Part shown: positions 9,292 through 17,019 of the stretch, piece by piece
Layout: each line of letters starts with the position of its first letter
How positions within the stretch are numbered: the first letter of the stretch is position 1
NCBI GenBank assembly: GCA_002709695.1
Contig: PAQF01000001.1
Span: 8,067-46,885, forward strand
Direction of reading: 5' to 3'
DNA: 38,819 nucleotides
Source of the DNA: Candidatus Poribacteria bacterium
GTDB lineage: Bacteria > Poribacteria > WGA-4E > UBA9662
Position numbers and translations under genes: made by a program
Notes under the pieces: generated by a model
Seen by the model: only the letters and a program-made list of their open reading frames with translations
The model's database searches: none
Told to the model about the DNA's origin: nothing

Positions 9292-9886
9292 GGAACTTGA
9301 AAACGAATGTTGTTTCAGTTTGGTCATACTCACTGTAAATTTTAGGAACAATTACGCGCAGACTTGATGACTTGATACTGCGTATAGGAAAATATAAGAA
9401 GAACTTCGACTGATTTTTAGGCATAATATTTGTCCTTTCAATATCTGTGGTAGGTAATGGTGCTGGGTCACCTTGAATTCGAAGAGTTTTGTTCCAACGA
9501 AAGACTTCCGAAGGAAACTCAGGTGGTAATTTCGGCTTAAAATTCCTACCTAATCGAGCTGTGTGCATTGATTTATCAAGTGGTTTTGTCTCTTTACCTG
9601 TACCATCTAGTAGCCAACAATCTTTTTGCCTAAGAGAAATGAAATGGTCAGTACCATTGTAAATTAAGACAGCAAATGCGTCTACCGCCTTTACATCGCT
9701 CAATGGTAGAGACATCGCAGTGATGCCATTCTTAATATAAGCGATTGTATTGGTCTGAGGTAAAATAGTAGCTTCTGGGTCAAAAACTGGTATAATTTTA
9801 ACAGATTCAAACATTGAACAGCTCGAACCAGCCAATAGCACCAGTGTACTGAAAAGAAAAACAACCTTCTGAACAAAGCTTTTCAT
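9275..9886 (-). CDS. Hypothetical exported lipoprotein
   Basis: About 203 residues from the ATG at 9886. This start gives the signal MKSFVQKVVFLFSTLVLLAGSSC, and AGGA lies ten bases upstream; another ATG two codons earlier (9892) and a frame back to 9925 also exist. The Cys in GSSCS is a plausible but imperfect lipobox. The mature part looks like a beta-rich domain (AVLIYNGTDHFISLRQKDCWLLDGTG, KFFLYFPI) of the kind found in envelope proteins, and I do not recognise a named family. It starts 23 bases after the ROK kinase stop and overlaps the start of the NHL lipoprotein, so the three are likely one operon. Confidence 0.72.
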   Translation of the reverse strand: MKSFVQKVVFLFSTLVLLAGSSCSMFESVKIIPVFDPEATILPQTNTIAYIKNGITAMSLPLSDVKAVDAFAVLIYNGTDHFISLRQKDCWLLDGTGKETKPLDKSMHTARLGRNFKPKLPPEFPSEVFRWNKTLRIQGDPAPLPTTDIERTNIMPKNQSKFFLYFPIRSIKSSSLRVIVPKIYSEYDQTETTFVFKFRVEKG

Positions 9887-9908
9887 AATCATAAATTCCT
9901 GAAATGTG

Positions 9909-10898
9909 TTAATTTTGAAAAACAAGCATCGCTGATCCTACGAGTCCCGCTTGATTACCGAGTTGTGCTTTCACAACACGCATGGAATCAGCGTTTGTGT
10001 CCATCGCACGCTTCTTGAGTTCTGAACGAATTGGTTCAAAGAGGAGTGTCTCTCCCGCATCAGCAATCCCTCCTCCGATGATTGCCATCTCTGGATTGAG
10101 AATGTGTGCTAATGATGTTAAAGCGACTCCGATGCATTTTCCAGTTTCCACAAAAATGTCAACGGCGACTTCATCACCCTTTTCGGCTGCATCTGATATC
10201 ATCTTGGGTGTTAAATCATTCAGGTTTCCTTCCAAAGAGGAGTACCTGCCTTCAGCAACAATTTTCCGACGTGTACGTTCTATGATATACTGACGACCTA
10301 CATAAGCCTCCAAACAGCCATAGTTTCCACAACCACAGAGTCTGCCATTGCTCTGAATGATGGTGTGACCTAATTCAGCACCCGCGTTACGGCTACCATG
10401 AAAGATGCTCCCGTCAATGACAATTCCACCTCCAACACCAGTGCCCAGTGTCAGGGAAACCAAGTTCCTGACATTCACCCCAGCACCATGACAAAGCTCA
10501 CCAAAAGCCATCGCATTACCGTCATTCTCTAACACAATTGGTAGTGCGGATATCTTGCAATTAGTTGAATTCTGAGCCAAATCTTCTTGAACTAAGCCAG
10601 CAAGTGGGATATCATGCCAACCGGCGAAATTTGGAGAAAAGTGAACAACACCCTCCACAGGCTCTATAAGACCCGCAGCACCAATACCGATTCCAGCAAT
10701 ATCTTGCAAACCAACGCCAAAACTGTTGCCTCGATTAATAAGCTGGCATATTGTGTGACTAATTCTAGACGCGATTGCTTTTTCCCCTGAGTCTGCATTT
10801 GTCGGTGTTATTATATCTTGGATGATCTCGCCTAACTCGGAAACGAGGCCGGCTTTTATATTTGTTCCACCAAGATCAATGCCAACGCTAAATCTCAT
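9909..10898 (-). CDS. ROK family sugar kinase (glucokinase-like)
   Basis: A 329-residue ROK-family kinase. The phosphate-1 motif IDLGGTNIKAGLV is at residues 7-19; ENDGNAMAFGE holds the catalytic Asp; LGTGVGGGIVIDG is the phosphate-2 region; ELGHT and the zinc-binding CGCGNYGCLE follow, then IIGGGIAD near the C-terminus. There is no N-terminal helix-turn-helix, so this is a kinase and not a ROK repressor. The likely reaction is ATP-dependent phosphorylation of glucose or a related hexose such as N-acetylmannosamine, in the cytoplasm. It lies 35 bases downstream of the AccD-like gene. Glucokinase is the most likely assignment, but the sugar cannot be fixed by inspection. Confidence 0.9.
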   Translation of the reverse strand: MRFSVGIDLGGTNIKAGLVSELGEIIQDIITPTNADSGEKAIASRISHTICQLINRGNSFGVGLQDIAGIGIGAAGLIEPVEGVVHFSPNFAGWHDIPLAGLVQEDLAQNSTNCKISALPIVLENDGNAMAFGELCHGAGVNVRNLVSLTLGTGVGGGIVIDGSIFHGSRNAGAELGHTIIQSNGRLCGCGNYGCLEAYVGRQYIIERTRRKIVAEGRYSSLEGNLNDLTPKMISDAAEKGDEVAVDIFVETGKCIGVALTSLAHILNPEMAIIGGGIADAGETLLFEPIRSELKKRAMDTNADSMRVVKAQLGNQAGLVGSAMLVFQN

Positions 10899-10933
10899 TG
10901 ATAGTCCTTATGATAGGTTAAATTACTAAGTAG

Positions 10934-11596
10934 TTATTTATTGTCAGATGACCAGGATAATAATTGACCAATTAAGACAGGAACCTCATGACGTCGCACA
11001 TAATGATCTACAAATGCGTCTGATGGAGTGGTTGGTCGATTGTCCTCAGTTTCCCATTCAACTAACGTTAAGTCTCCAAGAGGAAAGAGGGTTGATAATG
11101 AATCCGTCATATTTCCATCTGTTAGTACACTTATTTGAAGTAAGTTCATCTGTTTGTGGGAATTCATCTCAATGGCAATTTGTGTTATATATGATAGTGA
11201 AATCTTGGATTTTGAGTGATTCATCCCGGAGGAAATAACGATCAAAGGCATTTGCACAGCGATGGCATACTGAATTGTTATTAAGAAAGAGTCGAGGTGC
11301 TCAATTTGAAGTTCGCCTATGCGACTAATCGCAATCAACACAACTTGACTGCCAAAGATGGTGCCTTCTCCACTGCAAATTAATATGTCATTTTCTAATG
11401 GCAAAGTAATCTTTTCGAACTTGTTCTGAAAAATTTGTTTTAGTCGAGACAACGCGGGCATGTCATAATAATGACCACAATACTGACACAAATAACTATT
11501 CCGTACAAGTGTCTGCATAAACTCAAATTCGCTGCAACGTTCACACTTTTCCCACAAAGAGTCCGATGCATGTTGGATGTTTTCTATTTTAACCAT
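10934..11596 (-). CDS. Degenerate AccD-like protein (carboxyltransferase beta homologue without catalytic motifs)
   Basis: A 220-residue protein clearly derived from the acetyl-CoA carboxylase carboxyltransferase beta subunit. The N-terminal zinc ribbon has four Cys (residues 18, 21, 37, 40) in LWEKCERC and CQYCGHYYDM. Later stretches match AccD in order: SGEGTIFGS; LIVISSGMNHSKSK where AccD has SGGARM; ISVLTDGNMTDSLSTLFPLGDL where AccD has ISVLTDPTTGGVTASFA-LGD; and a C-terminal VDHYVRRHEVPVLIGQLL matching the AccD tail. The glycines of both oxyanion-type motifs are lost and the segment after LGD is shortened, so catalysis is unlikely. AccD is usually about 280 residues. It may be a pseudoenzyme, or a gene drifting after a paralogue took over. 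It sits upstream of the ROK kinase. Confidence 0.7.
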   Translation of the reverse strand: MVKIENIQHASDSLWEKCERCSEFEFMQTLVRNSYLCQYCGHYYDMPALSRLKQIFQNKFEKITLPLENDILICSGEGTIFGSQVVLIAISRIGELQIEHLDSFLITIQYAIAVQMPLIVISSGMNHSKSKISLSYITQIAIEMNSHKQMNLLQISVLTDGNMTDSLSTLFPLGDLTLVEWETEDNRPTTPSDAFVDHYVRRHEVPVLIGQLLSWSSDNK

Positions 11597-11851
11597 TAAT
11601 ATTATCCTCTAATTTTCAAAACGATTAAAAGACATAACTTCGATTGGTACCTCAGGTTTTTCCCTAACAATTTAGATCTTGTGATTATCTCCTCGTTTGC
11701 ACTTGAAAACTTGAATCCTAACCTACTAAACACATTCCCTAAAAATTATATGAGAGAAGTTGGGCTTCATGTTTAAGAAATCCATTATTAATGGAAGTGC
11801 CTGATCGGATGTGAGCTTAAGTAGATACTACAACTCAAAAGATCTATAGAA

Positions 11852-12058
11852 TTAGTGGCTCAAAGTATCCGCCAACGTAAACTGAGCTTTTGATTTGGCG
11901 CGAAAAAACATGTGAACCCCCTTTGTATTAGGTACATAAAATTCTTCAATTCCTAATACTCTTACTCCAAGTTTAGACAAATGGCAGCAGACTGCTGAAC
12001 CTACTTCCCCAATACCGATAATTATTATTTCATATTTTTCATCAGAATTCGTTATATT
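11852..12058 (-). pseudogene. N-terminal remnant of a sarcosine oxidase-like FAD oxidoreductase
   Basis: Immediately after the anti-sigma factor stop, and in the same frame, 68 codons without a start codon encode YEIIIIGIGEVGSAVCCHL, then KLGVRVLGIEEF and VPNTKGVH, ending at TAA (11852-11854). This matches the N-terminus of monomeric sarcosine oxidase/N-methyltryptophan oxidase flavoproteins (YDVIVIGxGxxGSAxxYHLAKxGxxVLGLEQF..P...GSSHG). The first glycine loop is altered (GIGEVG) and the rest of a roughly 380-residue gene is missing. I see nothing convincing for the remainder in 11600-11851. It is a gene fragment in decay. Confidence 0.65.
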
Positions 12059-12478
12059 TTACGAAGTTATTTTTTTCGTCATTGTGACTACTGTTCCGTT
12101 TTGGCTAAAATTGATACTGTCCATACAAGCTTCCATTAGAAATAAGCCTCGGCCACTTGAGTTAAGCAGGTTTTCTGGGTTTAAGGGATCTTCAATTATT
12201 TTAGCATCAAAACCTTCACCCTCGTCTCGAACAATCACGACTAACTCTTCGGGATACATCATGAAATCGAAATAAGTACGCTTTCGAGGGTCTTCTCGAT
12301 TACCATGTTTAATTGCGTTTGTGCCTGCTTCTATGACAGCTAGATTGACTTGATCAGTTGCATCTCTGTCAACTCCTGTTTGTTGAAGAATTTCAGTAAT
12401 TACAGCGTCCAAAAGGTGAACAAAATCCATTGAACTTGGTATTTCAAGTTTAATTAGCTGGCTGCTTTCTACTGTCAT
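12059..12478 (-). CDS. Anti-sigma factor-type serine/threonine kinase (RsbW/SpoIIAB-like)
   Basis: A 139-residue GHKL ATPase of the RsbW/SpoIIAB type. The N-box is EAGTNAIKHGN near residue 50, with the Mg-binding Asn; G1 is RDEGEGFD; G2 is SSGRGLFLM. In known systems this kinase phosphorylates the STAS antagonist on Ser and, when free, holds a sigma factor or other target. AGGA four to five bases before the ATG follows the stop of the response-regulator phosphatase by 12 bases, so it is the last gene of a four-gene signalling operon with STAS, sensor kinase and PP2C phosphatase. No sigma factor gene is present in the window, so the target is not known. Confidence 0.9.
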   Translation of the reverse strand: MTVESSQLIKLEIPSSMDFVHLLDAVITEILQQTGVDRDATDQVNLAVIEAGTNAIKHGNREDPRKRTYFDFMMYPEELVVIVRDEGEGFDAKIIEDPLNPENLLNSSGRGLFLMEACMDSINFSQNGTVVTMTKKITS

Positions 12479-12490
12479 GTTTTCCTTATA

Positions 12491-13666
12491 CTAATTTCGA
12501 GATGCACTAGCTTTAACAGCAACAATTGTGATGTCATCTTTCTGCTGATTGGTTCCACAAAAACCAAACAAATCCTCTCGAATTTTTCTGCAGAGTTCGT
12601 CTGCAGAAAAATCGCTATTCTTTTTAAAAACTTGTTTGAGTCGCTCTTCACCGTAGAATTCTTCTTCTGCCTTAGTTTCAGCTTCTGTAAGACCATCGGT
12701 ATAGAAGAGAATCTTATTTCCCGCCTCAAGCTCGATTGTTTCCGTTTCGAACTCGGCAAACCCGAAACAGCCGAGTATCATGCCGCCTGTCTGCAATTCT
12801 TCTATCTTTTCCCCTTTTAACAACATGGGATAGCAGTGTCCTGCATTAGAGTAGGTAAATGTCAGTGAGTTTGGGTCTAAAATTCCGTACACCATTGTGG
12901 CAAAGAAGTCTGGAGTAGTATCGATAACCAGAAGGTCGTTGACACGTTTTAAAACAGAACTAGGAGATATATCCTCTCTACAAACAAGACGCATTGCTGT
13001 CCGAATCATCACCATTAATAAAGCTGCTGGGATTCCCTTTCCTCGAACATCTGCAATTACGATTCCAAGCCTGTTGTCTTCAAAAGGGACAAAATCATAA
13101 AAATCTCCAGAAACCGACATAGAACTTTCTAGTAGTCCGGAGATGTCAAAGCCTTCCAATTCAGGATCTGACTGAGGTAGCAAATGCTGCTGAATTGCTG
13201 AAGCGGTTTGTAGATGTTCCGCGAACTGTTCCATGCCATCTTCAGTAAACCAATCGCCCAAAGCACTGATCAACGGATTTATGTATTTTGCCTTGCGAGT
13301 ATGAGCAAGAATCGATTCTATTCTCAGCTTAAGTTCTTCAAGTTCAAATGGTTTAGTAATGTAATCATCTGCCCCCGCACTGAGCCCTTCGATTCGTTCG
13401 TGTGCTTGAGCACGTGCAGTGAGCATAATGACCGGAACATTTCTCATTTCAGGGGTTTGTTTGAGGTTTTTGATAACTTCAAATCCATCCATCTCAGGCA
13501 TCATCAAATCAAGCAAGATGAGATCTGGTTTGTGAATTCTTGCTCTTTCTAGAGCTTCAATTCCGTTTGAAGCAGTAACAACTTCGAATCCATCTGAAAT
13601 TAGTGTCATTTCAATTAATTGGAGGATATCGAGCTCATCATCTACAGCTAAAATTTTCTCCGCCAT
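12491..13666 (-). CDS. Response regulator with PP2C-type (SpoIIE/RsbU) serine phosphatase output
   Basis: About 391 residues. Residues 1-120 are a CheY-like receiver: acidic pair in AVDDELD, phospho-acceptor Asp near 53 in LLDLMMPEMDG, Thr in LTARA and Lys in YITKPFE. A linker leads to a SpoIIE/RsbU PP2C domain (about 165-390) with metal-binding GDFYD, DVRGKG, YTDGLTEA and DDITIV. Phosphorylation by the upstream kinase should control dephosphorylation of the STAS protein. The ATG at 13666 shares one base with the kinase stop (TGATG), a hallmark of coupling; a GTG one codon earlier is also possible. The stop is TAG, followed by the ribosome binding site of the anti-sigma gene. Confidence 0.92.
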   Translation of the reverse strand: MAEKILAVDDELDILQLIEMTLISDGFEVVTASNGIEALERARIHKPDLILLDLMMPEMDGFEVIKNLKQTPEMRNVPVIMLTARAQAHERIEGLSAGADDYITKPFELEELKLRIESILAHTRKAKYINPLISALGDWFTEDGMEQFAEHLQTASAIQQHLLPQSDPELEGFDISGLLESSMSVSGDFYDFVPFEDNRLGIVIADVRGKGIPAALLMVMIRTAMRLVCREDISPSSVLKRVNDLLVIDTTPDFFATMVYGILDPNSLTFTYSNAGHCYPMLLKGEKIEELQTGGMILGCFGFAEFETETIELEAGNKILFYTDGLTEAETKAEEEFYGEERLKQVFKKNSDFSADELCRKIREDLFGFCGTNQQKDDITIVAVKASASRN

Positions 13667-15993
13667 CACATTGTTGCTCCTTCATCAATGTCCACAAGCG
13701 GTAAGACAAATTGGAAATTACTACCGCGTCCTCCTTCGCCATCATCAACCCAAATCCGGCCACCATGCACTTCAACAATACTCTTTGCTATAGATAGCCC
13801 GAGCCCAGTCCCTCCCTGTTGTCGCGTATGAATATCACCATGTTGGTAAAATTTTTCGAAAACTTTCTGACGATTTTCAATTGGTACTCCAAAACCGTCG
13901 TCAATAACCTCAACATGAATAATTTTACCATCACTTTTTAACTTTACAGCAACACGTCCTTTTTCAGGTGTAAATTTAATGGCGTTTCCCATAAGGTTAG
14001 TTAGTATTTGTCCAATTCTCTCTTCATCCCCAAAAATTAATGGTAATGAATCGGGAACAATCAAGCTAAATTTGAGCTCTTTTTCATCCGCTTGTGGCTT
14101 AATTTCATCAAACCGCTGCTTGGTAATTTCCAAAATGGAGGTTGGTTCTCTTTTAATTTCTATACGTCCTGCCTCAATGCGTGAAATATCAAGTAAATCA
14201 TTAATAAGTGCAGCAAGTCGTTTTGACTGCCGGTGTACACGCACTAGGCTATCATGCTGTTTTTCATTAATTGTCCCTGTTTTCCCATCTAGAATAAATG
14301 AGACAAAACCAATAATTGAGGTCAATGGTGTTCTCAATTCGTGAGAAACCAAGGAAATAAAGTCAGATTTCATTTGATCTATTTCTTTGTCACGCGTAAT
14401 GTTTTGAAATGAGTAAACAGTGCCCAAAACTTCACCAACTTCGTCAAGGAAAGCAGTAGAAATTACTCGCAGTACCATCTGGCCGTCCTTCTTGTGGTTT
14501 AAAGTTACTTCGGAAGTTGCAACTTGGTTTTCAGAAATCAGTTCTTTATCTTCTTTAAAGATTTTTGCTAGTTGGTCATTTTCAATAACTTTGGCTAATA
14601 CTTCTTCTGAATTTGGCTCTTCAATTTCTAAAATGTATTCCGCTGCTGGATTGATGTGCAGTATGTGATCTTTACTATCCACTAAGATCAAGCCTTCGGC
14701 TAGTCCATTCACAACAGCAGTCATCTTTTTCTCTTCCGCCATTAGTTTTTCAACAGCACTCTTCAGGTTTTGCCTCATGGCGTTAAATTCCGTAGCTAGA
14801 ATTCCTACTTCATCATTAGTTGTAATTGGTATCTCTTGGTCAAACTCTCCATGACCTATAGCACGGGCGGCAGTCGCAACTTGCATGATCGGGGTAACGA
14901 TCCTTTGAGAAAAAAATAAAGCTATAGGGATAATCAAAATGGATATTATCATGGTAAATATTAGTATTTGTCTGGTTAGTATTGTAATGCCACTAAAAGC
15001 AATAGAAGCTGGCAAAGAAACTAAGACCGTCCATTTTACAAAATTCCGATCCCCCTGAGCCTCACGTAATAGACTGTTATTCTCCCATGTGCGTGTACGG
15101 GCCCAGCCGTAAACTTTTTTTTCTCCTTTTATCGTTTCATTGGTTTCTAGATCGTTAATTTGTTCAACCTCTTCCTCCATTTCATAGCCATAATATTCAT
15201 CACTCCCCTTGGCTGCATTAATAGCTTTCATAGCAGCATGGCTCATTTCAATGTCATCTCCAAAACTGTAGTTATTCTCGCGGGAAGCAGAGATAACCTT
15301 ACCAGTTTTGTCAATAATCGCTACTTGAATATCACTTTCGACTCCATCCTCAGGACCAATTTTTTTAACAAGATCCGATAATTCTGGCAAGGTTATTTCC
15401 GCGTGTAATATGCCAACAACCTGACCTTTTGAGTTTCGGATGGGCAGGCTAGTGGGGAGGAAATGAAGTCGCGTTTTTTGATTATATTGCACATTTCCAA
15501 CTTGATCATACCCATAGCCATTGTTATAAGTTGTAACCCACCAATCACTGTCGATTTCCTGTAGGTACAAACTTGAGTTAGATGCCTGAATTATCTGCCG
15601 ATGCAGATTTGTAATAATAATTTTACTTTGGGATCCAGCATACCCTTCAAGTTGCCTAATATCATCTTTCAATTCGTTATTGATTTGAAGCAAAACAACC
15701 GTTAATGGTAGTTCTGAAGAATTGTTACCATTGGCCTGTGAAACGACGGGTGCAATAGACTCGATATAGGACAAAATATTGGTTAAACGATCCAAAATGG
15801 ATCTATCTGCTTGGACGAGTTTTTCCTTCGCAATTTGTCCAAGGTTTTCACCAATTGTATTTTCAAGAGCTCTAACACCGTAATAGTATGCAAGTAGGGA
15901 AACAATAATTAATGGTACAAGTGAAATGAGGAGAAAAAGGAACACAAACTGGCTACGTAGTCCTGTTTTCGCTCGAAGGCGCTGAAGAATCAT
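13666..15993 (-). CDS. Membrane sensor histidine kinase with Cache-like, HAMP and PAS domains
   Basis: A 775-residue transmembrane histidine kinase. TM1 lies at about residues 15-38; a large extracytoplasmic region (40-330) looks like a double Cache sensor; TM2 is at about 335-357. HAMP follows (355-410, RIVTPIMQVATAAR), then a PAS domain (415-530). HisKA carries SLVSHELRTPLTSI with phospho-acceptor His 551. HATPase_c has LTNLMGNAIKFTPE (N-box), DDGFGVP (G1), FEKFY (F-box) and GGTGLGLSIAK (G2). It starts two bases after the STAS stop and overlaps the response regulator, so it is the sensor of the partner-switch. The ligand is unknown; Cache domains commonly bind small organic molecules. Confidence 0.94.
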   Translation of the reverse strand: MILQRLRAKTGLRSQFVFLFLLISLVPLIIVSLLAYYYGVRALENTIGENLGQIAKEKLVQADRSILDRLTNILSYIESIAPVVSQANGNNSSELPLTVVLLQINNELKDDIRQLEGYAGSQSKIIITNLHRQIIQASNSSLYLQEIDSDWWVTTYNNGYGYDQVGNVQYNQKTRLHFLPTSLPIRNSKGQVVGILHAEITLPELSDLVKKIGPEDGVESDIQVAIIDKTGKVISASRENNYSFGDDIEMSHAAMKAINAAKGSDEYYGYEMEEEVEQINDLETNETIKGEKKVYGWARTRTWENNSLLREAQGDRNFVKWTVLVSLPASIAFSGITILTRQILIFTMIISILIIPIALFFSQRIVTPIMQVATAARAIGHGEFDQEIPITTNDEVGILATEFNAMRQNLKSAVEKLMAEEKKMTAVVNGLAEGLILVDSKDHILHINPAAEYILEIEEPNSEEVLAKVIENDQLAKIFKEDKELISENQVATSEVTLNHKKDGQMVLRVISTAFLDEVGEVLGTVYSFQNITRDKEIDQMKSDFISLVSHELRTPLTSIIGFVSFILDGKTGTINEKQHDSLVRVHRQSKRLAALINDLLDISRIEAGRIEIKREPTSILEITKQRFDEIKPQADEKELKFSLIVPDSLPLIFGDEERIGQILTNLMGNAIKFTPEKGRVAVKLKSDGKIIHVEVIDDGFGVPIENRQKVFEKFYQHGDIHTRQQGGTGLGLSIAKSIVEVHGGRIWVDDGEGGRGSNFQFVLPLVDIDEGATM

Positions 15994-15995
15994 GG

Positions 15996-16331
15996 TCAGT
16001 TGAACGCTTTTATTGCTGAATCTTCGTCATCGTAAACTTCTAGAACCGAGTGAAGTCGAGTAACTTTCAGCACGTTCATCACCGACTTCTGAGGATTCAA
16101 CAAAACTATTTTACCTTCAGTCTGTCGCAATTTTTGGAGAGTCGCAACAATTGCACTTAACGCAGAACTGTCAAGAAGCGGAACTTCCGTTAAATCTAAA
16201 ATCAATTTTGTTCCGGCTTCTTTGATCTGTGAATCTATTTCATTTTTTAAGGAGACAGCAGTATTCCCAATTATTTTGCCCTTGATTCTAAGGATTGGAA
16301 TATTGTTGGTGCTCATAGCTAGTTCAAACAT
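15996..16331 (-). CDS. STAS domain anti-sigma factor antagonist (RsbV/SpoIIAA-like)
   Basis: A 111-residue STAS protein. The conserved loop is LDLTEVPLLDSSALSAI, with a predicted phosphorylated Ser at residue 56 in the DSSA motif (DSSG in SpoIIAA). In known switches the unphosphorylated form binds the RsbW-type kinase and frees its target, while the PP2C phosphatase regenerates it. The start is well supported: GAGGAG, overlapping the rsmG stop, lies seven bases before the ATG at 16331. It is the first gene of the signalling operon and follows rsmG by 11 bases, so housekeeping transcription may read into it. Confidence 0.92.
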   Translation of the reverse strand: MFELAMSTNNIPILRIKGKIIGNTAVSLKNEIDSQIKEAGTKLILDLTEVPLLDSSALSAIVATLQKLRQTEGKIVLLNPQKSVMNVLKVTRLHSVLEVYDDEDSAIKAFN

Positions 16332-16342
16332 TGGCTAACTCC

Positions 16343-17005
16343 TCAATTTTGCTTTATCATTACGTACATACGATTCAACGATAGGGTGTCGTTTTTGATA
16401 ACAGATTGGATTTTGGCATTTACTGATTTTAGTTTTTTTGTTGCTGAGCAGATTTCATCTTTTACATCCTTTGATTTAAATGCAACCCAATTCCCACTAG
16501 GTTTTAAAAGCGGTAAACAATAATCAATAGAATCTTCAATGGAAGCGATATATCGTGTTAATACTAAATCATAATTTTGCTGGTGCTGGTTTAGCTTTAT
16601 GATTTCTTCTGCACGGAGGTTGATTATTTTTGTGTCCTTTAATTTTAACCGTGTTTTCAGGAACTTTAAAAAACTTGCTTTTTTTGAAATAGATTCAACC
16701 AAAGTTAAATTAAGGTTAGGTATTAAAATCTTAATGGGGATTCCAGGAAATCCAGCCCCAGAACCAACATCAACAACTAAATCGTCCTCCTTTACAACAA
16801 AATAATTGAGGACAGATACTGAGTCGAGAAAATGCTTCATGATTATTTCGTGATCATCTCGAATCGATGTCAGGTTGATTTTGTTGTTCCAGAGTTTTAG
16901 ATTTTCCAAATAGGTTGTAAATAAATTTGCCTGAGAATTTGTTAGTGAAAAACCGTGCTGTGCAAAAACCTGATTGATCAATGGTTGGAATCTCTTGGTG
17001 GTCAT
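16343..17005 (-). CDS. rsmG: 16S rRNA (guanine-527-N7) methyltransferase RsmG
   Basis: A 220-residue class I SAM methyltransferase that modifies G527 of 16S rRNA. The SAM-binding loop is VVDVGSGAGFPGIPIKI, preceded by NLTSIRDDHEIIMKHFLDS, typical of RsmG (GidB), and followed by ILIPNLNLTLVES and LTRYIAS. The open frame extends to 17134 inside mnmG, but the ATG at 17005 gives the normal length and lies 14 bases after the mnmG stop. The mnmG-rsmG order is a classic conserved pair. No strong ribosome binding site is seen. Confidence 0.95.
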   Translation of the reverse strand: MTTKRFQPLINQVFAQHGFSLTNSQANLFTTYLENLKLWNNKINLTSIRDDHEIIMKHFLDSVSVLNYFVVKEDDLVVDVGSGAGFPGIPIKILIPNLNLTLVESISKKASFLKFLKTRLKLKDTKIINLRAEEIIKLNQHQQNYDLVLTRYIASIEDSIDYCLPLLKPSGNWVAFKSKDVKDEICSATKKLKSVNAKIQSVIKNDTLSLNRMYVMIKQN

Positions 17006-17019
17006 TTGAAAATTGGTAT

